From positions 4,526,001-4,590,000 of the forward strand of contig CP063848.1 in the NCBI GenBank assembly GCA_015277795.1: a stretch of 64,000 nucleotides of DNA, in the 5' to 3' direction. The stretch's first letter is position 1. Every line of letters begins with the position of its first letter. Under the pieces are notes generated by a model. It had not been told where the DNA came from. It saw only the letters and a program-made list of their open reading frames with translations, and searched no databases. The position numbers and the translations under genes are program-made. This document shows positions 36,186 through 46,526 of this stretch, in pieces. This stretch comes from Massilia sp. UMI-21 (GTDB taxonomy: Bacteria; Pseudomonadota; Gammaproteobacteria; Burkholderiales; Burkholderiaceae_D).

Positions 36186-36282
36186 TCTACGCGGGCAAAC
36201 CCGACGAAGAGCCGTATTCTAGCAAACAACGTCGACAAGGTGCTAGTCCGACTCGGCACTCAGCCATAAATTACAAAAAAAA

Positions 36283-37284
36283 TCACGCCGCGTGGTAGCT
36301 GGTCACCAGTTCGACCTCGCTCTTCGAGCCCAGGAACACCGGCACGCGCTGGTGCAGCTTGGTCGGCTGGATGTCCATGATGCGCCCACGGCCATCGGTG
36401 GCGGCGCCGCCGGCCTGCTCGACGATCATGGCCATCGGATTGGCTTCGTACATCAGGCGCAGCTTGCCCGGCGAGCCCGGATCGCGCATGTCGGCCGGGT
36501 ACATGAAGATGCCGCCGCGGTTCAGGATACGGTGCACATCGGCCACCATCGAGGCGATCCAGCGCATGTTGAAGTCCTTGCCGCGCGGGCCGGTGCTGCC
36601 CGCCAGTATTTCGTCGACATAGCGCTGCACCGGCGGATGCCAGTGACGCTTGTTCGACATGTTGATCGCGAATTCCTGGGTAGCCTCCGGGATCTGCATG
36701 TCGCTCTGGGTCAGCACCCACGAACCCATTTCGCGGTCGAGGGTGAAGCAATGCACGCCGTTGCCGGTGGTAAGGACCAGCATGGTCTGCGGGCCGTAGA
36801 CGGCATAGCCGGCCGCCACCTGCTGGGTGCCCGGCTGCAGGAAGTCCTGCTCGGTCGGATCCTTCATGCCCTCCGGCGCCTTCAGCACCGAGAAGATGGT
36901 GCCGATCGAGACGTTGACATCGATGTTGGACGAGCCGTCGAGCGGGTCGTACATCAGCAGGAACTCGCCCTTCGGATAGCGGCTCGGGATCTGGCGGATG
37001 GTTTCCATCTCTTCCGAGGCCATCGCCGCCAGGTGGCCGCCCCATTCGTTCGCTTCCAGCAGGATCTCGTTCGAAATCACGTCGAGCTTCTTCTGGACTT
37101 CGCCCTGGATGTTTTCGGTATCGGCGCTGCCCAGCACTTCGCCGAGCGCCCCCTTGCTGACCGAATAGCTGATGCGCTTGCAGGCGCGCGCCACGACCTC
37201 GATCAGGAGGCGCAGTTCGGCATTGATGGTCTGGTGGAGACGCTGTTCCTCGACCAGGTACTGCGTAAGACTGACGCGTTTCAT
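36283..37284 (-). CDS. fbp: Fructose-1,6-bisphosphatase, class I
   Basis: 333 aa from the ATG at 37284 with AGGAA upstream. Removes the 1-phosphate of fructose 1,6-bisphosphate in gluconeogenesis; cytoplasmic, metal dependent. The metal site is [16 protein letters not shown], the family signature, and the substrate region includes [20 protein letters not shown] and GKDFNMRWI. Length matches class I enzymes. A T-rich tract follows the stop, without a clear hairpin. Upstream lies intergenic repeat copy B, which separates it from pepN on the same strand. Confidence 0.97.
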   Translation of the reverse strand: MKRVSLTQYLVEEQRLHQTINAELRLLIEVVARACKRISYSVSKGALGEVLGSADTENIQGEVQKKLDVISNEILLEANEWGGHLAAMASEEMETIRQIPSRYPKGEFLLMYDPLDGSSNIDVNVSIGTIFSVLKAPEGMKDPTEQDFLQPGTQQVAAGYAVYGPQTMLVLTTGNGVHCFTLDREMGSWVLTQSDMQIPEATQEFAINMSNKRHWHPPVQRYVDEILAGSTGPRGKDFNMRWIASMVADVHRILNRGGIFMYPADMRDPGSPGKLRLMYEANPMAMIVEQAGGAATDGRGRIMDIQPTKLHQRVPVFLGSKSEVELVTSYHAA

Positions 37285-37315
37285 GAACTTCCTTTGGTTT
37301 GGGTTTGAATTTATT

Positions 37316-37427
37316 CGCAGGGTGGGCGGCTTGTCCGCCCACACGTTCGAACCGTGTGTGAAAACACACGCCGCATCCATTCATGCGGGAGCTGAACGCG
37401 CGGGCGGGAGACCCGCCCACCCTACCG
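37316..37427. repeat. Dispersed intergenic repeat, copy B
   Basis: 112 bp that fill almost the whole gap between the pepN stop (37430) and the fbp start. It begins CGCAGGGTGGGC and ends GCCCACCCTACCG. About 33 nt at its right end (37393-37425) are identical, in inverted orientation, to the left end of copy C (50009-50041). An inner hairpin CCGTGTGT / ACACACG lies at 37352-37371. Confidence 0.85.
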
Positions 37428-37429
37428 TA

Positions 37430-40078
37430 TTAGTTGGCGAGGGCCTTGGTCACGATCTCGCGCACGTCGTTCGACAGCCGCTGCTGCCCCGCCACCTGCT
37501 GCAGCGCGGTCTTCATGTGCTGCTGCAGTTCCGGCGTGTAGCGGCGCCAGCGGTCCATGGCGCGCGCCAGGCGGGCCGCGACCTGCGGGTTGAGGGCGTC
37601 GAGCAGGGTCACGTGCTCGGCCCAGAACAGGTAGCCGCTGCCGTTCGGCGCATGGAACTCGACCGGGTTGTTCATGCAGTAGTTGGCGATCAGGCTGCGC
37701 GCCCGGTTCGGGTTGCGCAGGTTGAAGGCCGGGTGGCGCATCAGCTCGCGGATCTTGGCGATGTCGGTGGTCGGCGCCGAGGCCTGCATCGCGAACCACT
37801 TGTCGACCACCAGCGCTTCGCCCTGGAACTCGTCGTAGAAGCGGGCCAGCTCGGCTTCGGCCTCGGGTGCCCGGGCGTGGATCAGGGCGCTCAGGCTTGC
37901 TGCGCGGTCGGTCATGTTGTCGGCTTCCTGGCACTGGCGCAGCGCCAGCGCGATGGTCTCGGCGTCCGGGGCCGCGTTCAGGTAGGACAGCGCCAGGTTC
38001 TTGAGGGCGCGACGGCCGCTTGACGCGGCGTCCGGGCTGTACGGGCCCGGGGTCCGGTTGGCCTCGTACTGGGCCAGCAGCTCATCGCGCAGGCGCGCTC
38101 CGATGTTGGCGCGCATGAACTGGCGCGCCATGTGCACGGCCAGCGGATCGACGGTGTCGAGCTGTTCGGCGATCATGGTTTCGGACGGCAGCAGCAGGGC
38201 CTGCTCGCGGAAGGCCGGGTCGAGCGATGCATCGACCAGCATGCGCCGCATCGCCTCGATGAAGGTGTCGTCCAGGCTCAGCCGGTTGGACGACGGCGCC
38301 TCGCCGGTCAGCTTGAGCAGGCGGCCCATTGCCAGGCGCTGCCCCGCTTCCCAGCGGTTGACCGGGTCGCTGTCGTGCTTGAACAGGTGCAGCAAGTCGC
38401 TGTCGCTATAGCCGTGCCGCAAGATCACGGGCGCCGAGAAGTCGCGCAGGACGGACGGCACCGGCTGCTCCGTCACATTGCTGAAGACGAAGGTCTGCTG
38501 GTCTTCCTTCAGCTCGAGCACGGCGGTGCTGCCCATGTCCTTGCCGTCCACGGTCAGCGGCATGTCGCGGCCCTCGCAGTCGAGCAGGCCGACCGCCACC
38601 GGGATGTGGAAGGGGCGCTTCTGCGGCTGGCCCGGGGTCGGCGGGCAGGACTGGAACAGGGTCAGCGCATAGGTCTGGGCCGCCTCGTCGTAGCGGGTCT
38701 CGAAACGCAGTTCCGGGGTGCCGGCCTGGTCGTACCAGCGCTCGAACTGGCGCAGGTCGCGGCCATTGGCGTCGGCCATCGCCAGGCGGAAGTCGTCGCA
38801 GGTGACGGCCTGGCCGTCGTGGCGCTCGAAGTACAGGTCCATGCCCTTGCGGAAGCCGTCGCGCCCCAGCAGGGTCTGGTACATGCGCACCACTTCGGCG
38901 CCCTTTTCGTACACCGTGACGGTATAGAAATTATTGATCTCCACGAAGGAGTCCGGGCGCACCGGGTGCGCCATCGGGCCGGCATCTTCGGGGAACTGGG
39001 CCTGGCGCAGGGTGCGTACCTGGTCGATGCGGGTGACGGCGCGGCCGCTGTCGGTGCCGATCATGTCGGCGGTGAATTCCTGGTCGCGGAACACCGTCAG
39101 GCCTTCCTTGAGCGACAGCTGGAACCAGTCGCGGCAGGTGACGCGGTTGCCGGTCCAGTTGTGGAAGTACTCGTGCGCCACCACCGCCTCGATGCCCTGG
39201 AAGTCGATGTCGGTCGCCACCCGCGGATTGGCCAGCACGAACTTGGTGTTGAAGATGTTCAGGCCCTTGTTTTCCATCGCGCCCATGTTGAAGTCGCTAG
39301 TCGCGACGATCATGAAGCGGTCGAGGTCGAGTTCCAGGCCGTAGCGTTCCTCGTCCCAGCGGATGCTGTGCTTGAGCGACTGCATGGCGTAGTCGGTCTT
39401 GTCGAGGTTGCCCTCTTCCACCCATACCTGCAGCAGCGCGTCGCGGCCGTCCGCCAGGCGGAAGCGCTCTTCCTGGCAGACCAAGCGCGCGGCGACCAGC
39501 GCGAACAGGTAGGACGGCTTCTTGAACGGATCTTCCCACTTGGCGTAGTGGCGGCCGTCACCCAGGTCGCCCTCTTCCAGCAGATTGCCGTTGGACAACA
39601 GCACCGGATAGCGCTCCTTGTCGGCACGCAGCATCACGGTGTATTTCGCCATCACATCCGGACGGTCCGGGAAATAAGTGATGCGGCGGAAGCCCTCGGC
39701 TTCGCACTGCGTGAAGAAGTTGCCGTTCGAAGTGTACAGGCCGCTCAGCGTCGTATTCTGCTCCGGCACGCAGACGGTCTCGATCTCGAGCGTGGCTTCT
39801 TCCGGCGCATTCGGGATGGTAAGGACATTGTTGCCGATGATATATTCGCCACTCTGCAGTGTGCGGCCGTTCATGCGCAGCGCCACCAGCTCGATGTCCT
39901 CGCCGTGCAGCTCGATCGTGCGCTGGTGGGGGCAATCCTGGTTGCGCCGCACCGTCATGCGGTTGGCCACGACCGTGCGGGCGGGATCGAGGTCGAAGCC
40001 GAGTTCCACGGTATCCACCACATAGCTCGGGGGGGTGTAGTCACTCCGGTAAATCGTCTGGGGCGTATCGGTGCGCAT
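37430..40078 (-). CDS. pepN: Aminopeptidase N (M1)
   Basis: 882 aa, cytosolic, no signal peptide, the length of E. coli PepN. Zinc site HEYFH (302-306) with Glu325 in LKEGLTVFRDQEF; exopeptidase motif GAMEN about 35 residues before it (MGAMENKGLNIFN). The N-terminal region (YTPPSYVVDTVELGFDLDP) and the all-helical C-terminal domain match the family. It removes N-terminal residues from peptides in the last steps of protein breakdown. A different M1 subfamily from the two exported copies at 15387 and 17871. Ribosome site is weak. Confidence 0.97.
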   Translation of the reverse strand: MRTDTPQTIYRSDYTPPSYVVDTVELGFDLDPARTVVANRMTVRRNQDCPHQRTIELHGEDIELVALRMNGRTLQSGEYIIGNNVLTIPNAPEEATLEIETVCVPEQNTTLSGLYTSNGNFFTQCEAEGFRRITYFPDRPDVMAKYTVMLRADKERYPVLLSNGNLLEEGDLGDGRHYAKWEDPFKKPSYLFALVAARLVCQEERFRLADGRDALLQVWVEEGNLDKTDYAMQSLKHSIRWDEERYGLELDLDRFMIVATSDFNMGAMENKGLNIFNTKFVLANPRVATDIDFQGIEAVVAHEYFHNWTGNRVTCRDWFQLSLKEGLTVFRDQEFTADMIGTDSGRAVTRIDQVRTLRQAQFPEDAGPMAHPVRPDSFVEINNFYTVTVYEKGAEVVRMYQTLLGRDGFRKGMDLYFERHDGQAVTCDDFRLAMADANGRDLRQFERWYDQAGTPELRFETRYDEAAQTYALTLFQSCPPTPGQPQKRPFHIPVAVGLLDCEGRDMPLTVDGKDMGSTAVLELKEDQQTFVFSNVTEQPVPSVLRDFSAPVILRHGYSDSDLLHLFKHDSDPVNRWEAGQRLAMGRLLKLTGEAPSSNRLSLDDTFIEAMRRMLVDASLDPAFREQALLLPSETMIAEQLDTVDPLAVHMARQFMRANIGARLRDELLAQYEANRTPGPYSPDAASSGRRALKNLALSYLNAAPDAETIALALRQCQEADNMTDRAASLSALIHARAPEAEAELARFYDEFQGEALVVDKWFAMQASAPTTDIAKIRELMRHPAFNLRNPNRARSLIANYCMNNPVEFHAPNGSGYLFWAEHVTLLDALNPQVAARLARAMDRWRRYTPELQQHMKTALQQVAGQQRLSNDVREIVTKALAN

Positions 40079-40262
40079 AGGGAGTCCGAAAAGACAGTGG
40101 GTTGAAGTGTTTATTTTACCAACAAGATTTTCCGGTGCCTGCTACGTTTCCGTATGTATCAGAATGTGGAAGCAGTAAGCACGTGTAAATAATTTTCGCA
40201 AGTTTATGAACAGGCAGTAATGTAAACGATCGGAAAAGTACGTCCAGACCAGGGAGAAAGCA

Positions 40263-40904
40263 ATGAAACGCCTGATGATCGCCGCCGGAGCGGTGTTCGC
40301 AATGCTGCTGACGGGATGCGCCACCACGATCCGCAGCGATGTCACCACCTTCCACCAGTGGCCGGCGCAGATCGAGGACAAGAGCTACGTGTTCGAAGCG
40401 CCGCCGGCGCACGACGACACGCTGGAATACCGCGCCTACCAGGACCTGGTGCGCGGCCAGCTGGCGCGCCTGGGCTTTCGCGATGCCGGGGGCGGCAAGC
40501 CTGCCCTGACGGTATCGATGCGCTTTACCACCACCGACGTGCCGGTGCGCGTGATCGAGCCGATCTCGCCGTTCTACCAGCCGATGTGGGGCCCGATGGC
40601 GCCGCGCTTCGCCTACCGCGGTTTCCGCCGCCCGTACTGGGGCGGCTGGTACAGCCCGTTCTACGATCCGTTCTGGAGCCCGGCCTACCAGGTCTCGATC
40701 GAGCACCAGTACCGCCGCGAACTGCAGATCGGGATCAAGTCGGCGGCCGACGGCAAGCGCCTGTTCGAGGCGACCGTGCACAATACCAGCCGCCGGCTGT
40801 CGACCCCGGCCGTGATGCCGGCGCTGGTACAGAGCGCCTTCGAAGGCTTCCCGGGGCCGTCGGGCGTGGCGCGCAGGGTGGAGCTGAAGCAGCAGAACGG
40901 CTGA
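40263..40904 (+). CDS. DUF4136 family lipoprotein
   Basis: 213 aa. Lipoprotein signal with lipobox LTGC (Cys19) after VFAMLLTG. The mature domain has the DUF4136 pattern: TFHQWP, a strand-helix unit around EYRAYQDLVRGQLARLGFRD, and ALTVSMRFTTTDVPVRVIEP, followed by an aromatic stretch rich in Tyr, Trp and Pro (FRRPYWGGWYSPFYDPFWSP). Attached to the outer membrane. AGGGAGAAAG lies upstream of the ATG. Divergent from pepN; convergent with the qor operon. Function unknown. Confidence 0.8.
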   Translation: MKRLMIAAGAVFAMLLTGCATTIRSDVTTFHQWPAQIEDKSYVFEAPPAHDDTLEYRAYQDLVRGQLARLGFRDAGGGKPALTVSMRFTTTDVPVRVIEPISPFYQPMWGPMAPRFAYRGFRRPYWGGWYSPFYDPFWSPAYQVSIEHQYRRELQIGIKSAADGKRLFEATVHNTSRRLSTPAVMPALVQSAFEGFPGPSGVARRVELKQQNG

Positions 40905-40914
40905 TCTGTCCGCC

Positions 40915-41046
40915 CTAAGGCGTGAAGTACGCCTCCGAACCGAAGGTCAGCGCCACGATCACGGCCAGCGCCAGGGCCAGTACGATCAGCAGGCGCCCGA
41001 ACTTCGGCGCGCCGTCGTCACCGTCGTCGTTCCTGGTGTCCCTCAT
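40915..41046 (-). CDS. 43-aa single-TM protein coupled to qor
   Basis: MRDTRNDDGDDGAPK, then the TM helix FGRLLIVLALALAVIVALTFG and a short tail SEAYFTP. The start overlaps the qor stop by 4 bp (ATGA), which supports real translation. The charged N-terminus followed by one hydrophobic helix suggests a small inner-membrane protein. No family is known to me. Confidence 0.6.
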   Translation of the reverse strand: MRDTRNDDGDDGAPKFGRLLIVLALALAVIVALTFGSEAYFTP

Positions 41047-42020
41047 GGCAGCAGCACCGTCGAGCCGGTGGTGCGGCGCCCTTCCAGCGCGCGGTGCGCC
41101 TCGGCGGCGTCCGCCAGCGCGAAGCGCTGCTTGACCTCGATCTTCAGCTGGCCGCTCTCCACCATGGCAAACAGGTCCGCCGCCATGGCTTCCAGCTCGG
41201 GACGGGTGCCGGCATACGCGAACAGCGTCGGCCGCGTGATGTACAAGGAGCCGCGCGCGGCCAGTTCGCTCAGCGAGAAGGGCGGCACCGCGCCGGAGGC
41301 GTTGCCGAAACTGACCATCAGGCCGCGCGGCTGCAGGCAGTCGAGCGAGCGGACGAAGGTGTCCTTGCCGACCGAGTCGTAGACCACCGGCACCCTGGCG
41401 CCGCCCGTGATCTCCAGCACCCGCTGCACCACGTCTTCCGTGTTGTAGTTGATGACATGGGCCGCGCCATGGGCGCGCGCCAGCGCCGCCTTTTCTTCCG
41501 ACCCCACCGTGCCGATCAGGTGCACGCCCAGGGCTTTCGCCCACTGGCAGGCGATCAGGCCGACCCCGCCGGCCGCGGCGTGGAACAGGATGGTCTGGCC
41601 CGGCTGCAAGCGATAGGTCTGGCGGAACAGGTACTGCACCGTCAGGCCCTGCAGCATCATGGCGGCCCCCAGCTCGAACGAGATCGACTCCGGCAGCTGC
41701 ACCAGTTGATCGGCCGGCATCACGCGTACCTGGCTGTAGGCGCCCAGCGGACCGCCGGCGTAGGCGACCCGGTCGCCCGGCGCCACGTGCGTCACGCCCT
41801 CGCCCACCGCCTCGACCACCCCGGCCCCTTCCTGGCCCAGTCCGGCAGGCAGCGCCATCTGGTACAGGCCGCTGCGGTAATAGGTATCGATGTAGTTCAG
41901 CCCGATGGCGTGGTGGCGTACGCGCGCCTCGCCCGGCCCCGGCTCGCCGACCTCGACGTCCACGAACTCGAGCACCTCGGGGCCGCCGAGGGCGGCAATA
42001 CGGATGGCTCTGGTCTGCAT
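41043..42020 (-). CDS. NADPH:quinone oxidoreductase (MDR family)
   Basis: 325 aa. Zinc-free medium-chain reductase: GroES-like N-terminal part (HHAIGLNYIDTYYRSGLY) and Rossmann domain with the NADPH loop AAAGGVGLIACQWAKALG and YDSVGKDTFVRSLDCL. Lacks the zinc-binding Cys set of alcohol dehydrogenases. Reduces quinones with NADPH and may guard against reactive carbonyls. The operon with methylglyoxal synthase 11 bp upstream fits such a role. Confidence 0.9.
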   Translation of the reverse strand: MQTRAIRIAALGGPEVLEFVDVEVGEPGPGEARVRHHAIGLNYIDTYYRSGLYQMALPAGLGQEGAGVVEAVGEGVTHVAPGDRVAYAGGPLGAYSQVRVMPADQLVQLPESISFELGAAMMLQGLTVQYLFRQTYRLQPGQTILFHAAAGGVGLIACQWAKALGVHLIGTVGSEEKAALARAHGAAHVINYNTEDVVQRVLEITGGARVPVVYDSVGKDTFVRSLDCLQPRGLMVSFGNASGAVPPFSLSELAARGSLYITRPTLFAYAGTRPELEAMAADLFAMVESGQLKIEVKQRFALADAAEAHRALEGRRTTGSTVLLP

Positions 42021-42031
42021 CGGCTTGCTCC

Positions 42032-42445
42032 TCAGCCCTGCGCGCCGGCCGCCGTCGCCGACTGCATCAGTTGCGACAGCACCAGGCGCGCGGTCGAGAC
42101 ATTGGTCGCGCAGGCGATGTCGTGCACGTCGCAGGCGCGCACCAGGGCGTTGATGTCGGGTTCGTGCGGCTGCGGCGTCATCGGGTCGCGCAGGAAGATC
42201 ACGCAGTCGATCTCGCCGTCGACCAGCAGGGCGCCGATCTGCAGGTCGCCGCCGACCGGACCCGAGTGCTTGCGCGCGACCGCGAGCCCCAGCTCGTTGG
42301 CCAGGCGCCCACCGGTGGTGCCGGTGGCCGACAGCGTGCAGCCCTTGAGGAAATCAAGGTACTCGCCGGCGAGGGTGATCATGTCGTCTTTCTTCTTGTC
42401 GTGCGCGATGAGCGCAATCCGTGCTTGTCGTTTAGGTGGCGTCAT
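42032..42445 (-). CDS. mgsA: Methylglyoxal synthase
   Basis: 137 aa. Converts dihydroxyacetone phosphate to methylglyoxal plus phosphate, a bypass used when sugar phosphates accumulate. Signature stretches are [13 protein letters not shown] with the catalytic-region HDKKK, the phosphate loop [10 protein letters not shown], and the catalytic Asp region [14 protein letters not shown] and [16 protein letters not shown]. The start overlaps the transporter stop by 4 bp (ATGA). Confidence 0.95.
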   Translation of the reverse strand: MTPPKRQARIALIAHDKKKDDMITLAGEYLDFLKGCTLSATGTTGGRLANELGLAVARKHSGPVGGDLQIGALLVDGEIDCVIFLRDPMTPQPHEPDINALVRACDVHDIACATNVSTARLVLSQLMQSATAAGAQG

Positions 42446-43374
42446 TTTTTAAGCGAGAGAGCGTAAATCCCCACAAGTACGAGACCGGTGCCGGCAAGCT
42501 GCACCCCGGTGACCGGCTCGCCCAGGATCAGGGCGCCGAGGAACAGCGTCGACACCGGCCCGATCATCCCGGCCTGCGAGGCGGTCGCGGCGCCGATGCG
42601 TTGTACCGCGGCCATGGTCATGAACACAGGAAAGATAGTACAGAATACCCCATTCACGAGCGAGAGCCAGTAAACCCCGGCCGGCTGCACCAGCATGCTC
42701 GCCGGGCGCAGCACGAAGAACTGGGCGATGCAGGCGGCGCTCGAGACGCACATGGCGTAGGCCACCAGCCGCAGCGAGCCGATGCGCCTGACCATCTCGC
42801 CGGTGCCGAGCAGGTAGACGGCATAGGACATCGCCGAACCCAGTACCAGCAGGGAGCCGACCACTGTGCTCCCCTTCGTACTGCCGGAACCGCCTCCCAG
42901 GTCGTGCACGAAGACCAGCACGATGCCGCAATAGGCCAGCGCCAGCGCCGCCCATTCCAGGGGCCGGACGCGGCGCTTGAAGATCATCACGTTGGCGAGC
43001 AGCACGAAGGTCGGCGTCAGGAACAGGATCAGGCGTTCGAGCCCGACCGAGATGTGTTGCAGGCCGAGGAAGTCGAGGTAGCTCGACAGGTAGTAGCCGA
43101 GCAGGCCCAGCACGACGATGCGCCAGCTGTCGGTGCCCGATAGCGGCGGCTGGGTGCGCATCTTCCAGAGCGCGACGGCGGCAAACACCGGAAGCGAGAA
43201 CAGCATTCTGAACGCGATCAAGGTTACTGCGTCGATGTGGTAACGGTACAGCAGTTTGGCGACGATGGCCTTCGTGGAAAACAGGACGGCGCCGGCGACG
43301 GCGATCGACAGGCCGGCGACGACGGCCGCACGTGGTAAAGGAGCAGCAGGATTGGCGGAAATGCTTTGGTTCAT
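42442..43374 (-). CDS. DMT-superfamily transporter (EamA)
   Basis: 310 aa from the ATG at 43374. Ten predicted TM helices in two EamA halves, beginning [30 protein letters not shown] and with the second repeat [20 protein letters not shown] ending in [20 protein letters not shown] much longer ORF continues upstream but has no conserved content. First gene of the DMT-mgsA-qor-microprotein operon. Probably exports a metabolite; substrate unknown. Confidence 0.85.
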   Translation of the reverse strand: MNQSISANPAAPLPRAAVVAGLSIAVAGAVLFSTKAIVAKLLYRYHIDAVTLIAFRMLFSLPVFAAVALWKMRTQPPLSGTDSWRIVVLGLLGYYLSSYLDFLGLQHISVGLERLILFLTPTFVLLANVMIFKRRVRPLEWAALALAYCGIVLVFVHDLGGGSGSTKGSTVVGSLLVLGSAMSYAVYLLGTGEMVRRIGSLRLVAYAMCVSSAACIAQFFVLRPASMLVQPAGVYWLSLVNGVFCTIFPVFMTMAAVQRIGAATASQAGMIGPVSTLFLGALILGEPVTGVQLAGTGLVLVGIYALSLKK

Positions 43375-43492
43375 CCGACGATTGTACGAGCGATCCGCCG
43401 AGTTCGCTGGAGCTGGGCCGATCGGCAGGCCAGAACGCGGCCGCTTCCGCGTTGTCGAATAGCCCACACCAACCACACCGAGGAGAGACCGA

Positions 43493-43600
43493 ATGACGAA
43501 CTCGTCAAACCATCGCCACAGGCGGCCCCTTGCGGGCGCAAGACTTGTGCAGACAAGCGTGCCGCCGACACGGGCCATGGGCCGCGGGAGCCCCCAATGA
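43493..43600 (+). CDS. 35-codon ORF with strong ribosome site, coupled to DUF2182
   Basis: ATG at 43493 is preceded by GAGGAGA about 7 nt upstream, the best ribosome site in this area. The ORF encodes MTNSSNHRHRRPLAGARLVQ and 15 further residues, basic and without a TM helix, and its stop overlaps the DUF2182 ATG by 4 bp. It may be a leader peptide or the remnant of a DUF1326 gene, which usually precedes DUF2182. Not recognised. Confidence 0.4.
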   Translation: MTNSSNHRHRRPLAGARLVQTSVPPTRAMGRGSPQ

Positions 43601-44370
43601 GCCTGTCCGGCATCGATGAACGTCCCGCCCGGCCGCTCGCGCTGGGCCTGGCCTGGATGGTGCTGCTGGCCCTGGCCTGCTGGGCCTGGTTTGCCTTCCT
43701 GGGCGCGACACTGACGCTTCCCGCACCCGGTGGCGCCAACTCCCTGCCCTTGCCGCGGCCGCTGCGGGCCGGCGAGGTACTGCTGCTGTTTGCGATGTGG
43801 ACCGGCCTGTCGGTGGCCCTGATGCTGCCGGCCGCGGCGGGAGGCGTGTTCGTCTACCTGCGTCTCGCGCGCCGCCGCGCCGCGGTGAGATGGCCGCGCC
43901 TGGGCACCGCCCTGTTCGCGTTCGGCTGCCTGCTGGCCTGGACCGCCTTCGCGGCCCTGCTCACCCTGCTGCACTGGGGGCTGCACGACACCGGCATGCT
44001 CGACGAGGCGCTGGCGGCGCGCCATCCGGCCCTGGAACTGGCGCTGGTGGCGGCCGGCGCCTGGCAGTGGACCCCGGCCAAGCACGCCAGCCTGCAGCAT
44101 TGCCGCGCTCCCCTGCCCGGCGTGCTGGTCGGCTGGCGCAGCGGCATCGCCGGCGCCCTGCGGCAGGGCGCCGGCCACGGGCGCATGTGCCTCGGATGCT
44201 ATTGGCCGCTGGTGCTGCTCCTGCTGGGCGGGGGTCCCGGCAACCCGGTCTTCGTGGGCGCCGTCGCGCTGCTGGTCCTGGCCGAACTGCGGCTCGAGGA
44301 AGGCTCGCTGGTGGCCTGGGTGTCCGGGATGGGGATGGTCGTCGCCGGTACCTGGCTGTTGTTTCCATGA
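43597..44370 (+). CDS. DUF2182 predicted metal-binding membrane protein
   Basis: 257 aa with about seven TM helices. Family features are the LLLFAMWTGLSVALMLPAAAGGVFVYLRLARRRA segment, WTPAKHASLQHCRAP and the terminal GAGHGRMCLGCYWPLVLLLL, where Cys and His line a probable metal or heme site. In place of the usual M-M-W motif of the family there is AMWTGLSVALML. The usual DUF1326 partner is missing; a 35-codon ORF takes its place. Confidence 0.8.
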   Translation: MSLSGIDERPARPLALGLAWMVLLALACWAWFAFLGATLTLPAPGGANSLPLPRPLRAGEVLLLFAMWTGLSVALMLPAAAGGVFVYLRLARRRAAVRWPRLGTALFAFGCLLAWTAFAALLTLLHWGLHDTGMLDEALAARHPALELALVAAGAWQWTPAKHASLQHCRAPLPGVLVGWRSGIAGALRQGAGHGRMCLGCYWPLVLLLLGGGPGNPVFVGAVALLVLAELRLEEGSLVAWVSGMGMVVAGTWLLFP

Positions 44371-44412
44371 CAGTTTGATCACCGCCTCCGGCGATTTTGC
44401 AAGGGGGGCCTA

Positions 44413-44421
44413 TGCTAGAAT
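44413..44421 (+). promoter_or_regulatory. Extended -10 promoter before yebC
   Basis: TGCTAGAAT is an extended -10 element (TGn plus TAGAAT, 5 of 6). No good -35 is found 17 bp upstream. The leader to yebC would be about 87 nt. Confidence 0.45.
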
Positions 44422-44514
44422 ATCGGCCACTCTTGCATACCGGAAGCTCGAACACTGCCAGCGCGATGCGCCCCAAGGTTTTCGGGCTTTTCTACCGTCT
44501 AAGGAATTCTGGAA

Positions 44515-45240
44515 ATGGCTGGACACAGCAAATGGGCCAACATCAAGCATAAGAAGGCCGCCACCGACGCCAAGCGCGGCAAGATCTGGACGCGCCTGAT
44601 CAAGGAGATCACCGTGGCCGCACGCATGGGCGGAAGCGACATCGCTTCCAACCCGCGCCTGCGCCTGGCGGTCGAAAAAGCGGCCGACGCCAATATGCCG
44701 AAGGATAACGTCAACCGCGCGATCCAGCGCGGCGCCGGCGAGCTCGAAGGCGTCAACTACGAAGAAATCCGCTACGAAGGCTACGGCATCGGCGGCGCGG
44801 CGATCATCGTCGACTGCCTGACCGACAACCGGGTGCGGACCGTGGCCGAAGTGCGCCACGCCTTCAACAAGTACGGCGGCAACATGGGCACCGAAGGCTC
44901 GGTGGCCTTCATGTTCAAGCACGTCGGCCAGTTCCAGTTCGCGCCGGGCGTGGACGAAGACAAGCTGATGGAGGCCGCGCTCGAAGCCGGCGCCGACGAC
45001 GTGCTGGCCGACGACGAAGGCGGCTTCGAAGTGCTGTGCGACCCGTTCGCCTACGCCGGCGTGAAGGAAGCGCTGGAAAAGGCCGGTTTCAAGGCCGAGG
45101 TATCGGAAGTCATCATGAAGCCGGACAACGAGACCGTGCTGGTCGGCGAGGACGCCGCCAAGATGCAGAAGATCCTCGACGCGCTGGAAAACCTGGACGA
45201 CGTCCAGGACGTCTACACCAACGCCATCATCGAAGAGTAA
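44515..45240 (+). CDS. yebC: YebC/PmpR family transcriptional/translational regulator
   Basis: 241 aa. Begins with the family hallmark [23 protein letters not shown] and has the second one [23 protein letters not shown]. YebC-family proteins bind DNA in some species and help ribosomes through difficult proline stretches in others. GGAA precedes the ATG. First gene of the run to rng on the plus strand; purD follows 14 bp later. Confidence 0.95.
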   Translation: MAGHSKWANIKHKKAATDAKRGKIWTRLIKEITVAARMGGSDIASNPRLRLAVEKAADANMPKDNVNRAIQRGAGELEGVNYEEIRYEGYGIGGAAIIVDCLTDNRVRTVAEVRHAFNKYGGNMGTEGSVAFMFKHVGQFQFAPGVDEDKLMEAALEAGADDVLADDEGGFEVLCDPFAYAGVKEALEKAGFKAEVSEVIMKPDNETVLVGEDAAKMQKILDALENLDDVQDVYTNAIIEE

Positions 45241-45254
45241 GTCGAAAGCCCCCC

Positions 45255-46526
45255 ATGAAGATCCTCGTAGTCGGCTCCGGCGGCCGTGAACATGCCCTGT
45301 CCTGGAAACTGGCCCAGTCCGAACGCGTCCAGACCGTCTTCGTCGCCCCGGGCAACGGCGGCACCGCGCTCGACGCGCGCCTGGTCAACGTCGAGATCAG
45401 CGACCCGGCGGCGCTGGCCGACTTCGTCGTGGCCGAAGGCGTCGCCCTGACCCTGGTGGGCCCGGAAGCGCCGCTGGCGGCCGGCATCGTCAACCTGTTC
45501 CGCGCGCGCGGCCTGAAGATCTTCGGACCGACGAAAGAAGCGGCGCAGCTGGAAAGCTCGAAGGACTTCGCCAAGGCCTTCATGCAGCGCCACGGCATTC
45601 CGACCGCCAAGTACCAGAGCTTCTCGGATGCGGCCCAGGCGCACGCCTACGTGGACGCCAATGGCGCCCCGATCGTCATCAAGGCCGACGGCCTGGCCGC
45701 CGGCAAGGGCGTGGTGGTGGCGATGAGCCTCGACGAGGCGCATGCTGCCGTCGACCACATGCTGTCCGATAACGCCTTCGGCGACGCCGGCGCCGGCGCG
45801 CGCATCGTGATCGAAGAATTCCTGGCCGGCGAGGAAGCCAGTTTCATCGTCATGTGCGACGGCAAGAACGTGCTGGCGCTGGCGACCAGCCAGGACCACA
45901 AGCGCCTGAAGGATGCCGACGAAGGCCCGAACACCGGCGGCATGGGCGCCTACTCCCCCGCCCCGATCGTGACCCCGTCGATGCACGCGCGCGTGATGCG
46001 CGAGATCATCAACCCGACCATCCAGGGCATGGCCAAGGACGGCATCGTGTTCACCGGCTTCCTGTACGCCGGCCTGATGATCGACGCCGAAGGCAACCCG
46101 CGCACGCTGGAATTCAACTGCCGCATGGGCGACCCGGAAACCCAGCCGATCATGGCGCGCCTGAAGAGCGATTTCCTGCCGGTGCTCGACCACGCCTGCA
46201 ACGGCACGCTCGATGCCGTCGAACTCGAATGGGACCGCCGCACCGCGGTAGGCGTGGTGATGGCAGCCGCCGGCTACCCGGACAGTCCGCGCAAGGGCGA
46301 CGTCATCGACGGCATCCCGGCCGAGACGCCGGAATGCGTCAGCTTCCACGCCGGCACCCAGCTGGTGGGCGGCAGCCTGCAGACCAGTGGCGGACGCGTC
46401 CTGTGCGTGGTCGGCCTGGGCGACAGCGTCAAGATGGCGCAGAAGCAGGCCTACGAGACGGTGGAAAAAATCCACTTCAACGGCGCGCAGTACCGCCGCG
46501 ACATCGGCTGGCGCGGCCTGAAGTAA
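45255..46526 (+). CDS. purD: Phosphoribosylamine-glycine ligase (GARS)
   Basis: 423 aa from the ATG at 45255. Joins glycine to phosphoribosylamine with ATP in purine synthesis. N-terminal [24 protein letters not shown]-grasp region with [12 protein letters not shown] and the family signature [12 protein letters not shown], and a C-terminal domain with the usual [10 protein letters not shown]. The start lies 14 bp after yebC. Confidence 0.97.
   Translation: MKILVVGSGGREHALSWKLAQSERVQTVFVAPGNGGTALDARLVNVEISDPAALADFVVAEGVALTLVGPEAPLAAGIVNLFRARGLKIFGPTKEAAQLESSKDFAKAFMQRHGIPTAKYQSFSDAAQAHAYVDANGAPIVIKADGLAAGKGVVVAMSLDEAHAAVDHMLSDNAFGDAGAGARIVIEEFLAGEEASFIVMCDGKNVLALATSQDHKRLKDADEGPNTGGMGAYSPAPIVTPSMHARVMREIINPTIQGMAKDGIVFTGFLYAGLMIDAEGNPRTLEFNCRMGDPETQPIMARLKSDFLPVLDHACNGTLDAVELEWDRRTAVGVVMAAAGYPDSPRKGDVIDGIPAETPECVSFHAGTQLVGGSLQTSGGRVLCVVGLGDSVKMAQKQAYETVEKIHFNGAQYRRDIGWRGLK

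Noticed and set aside
38132..40105. 657-codon frame opposite pepN
   Set aside because: Antisense shadow without motifs; pepN is unambiguous.
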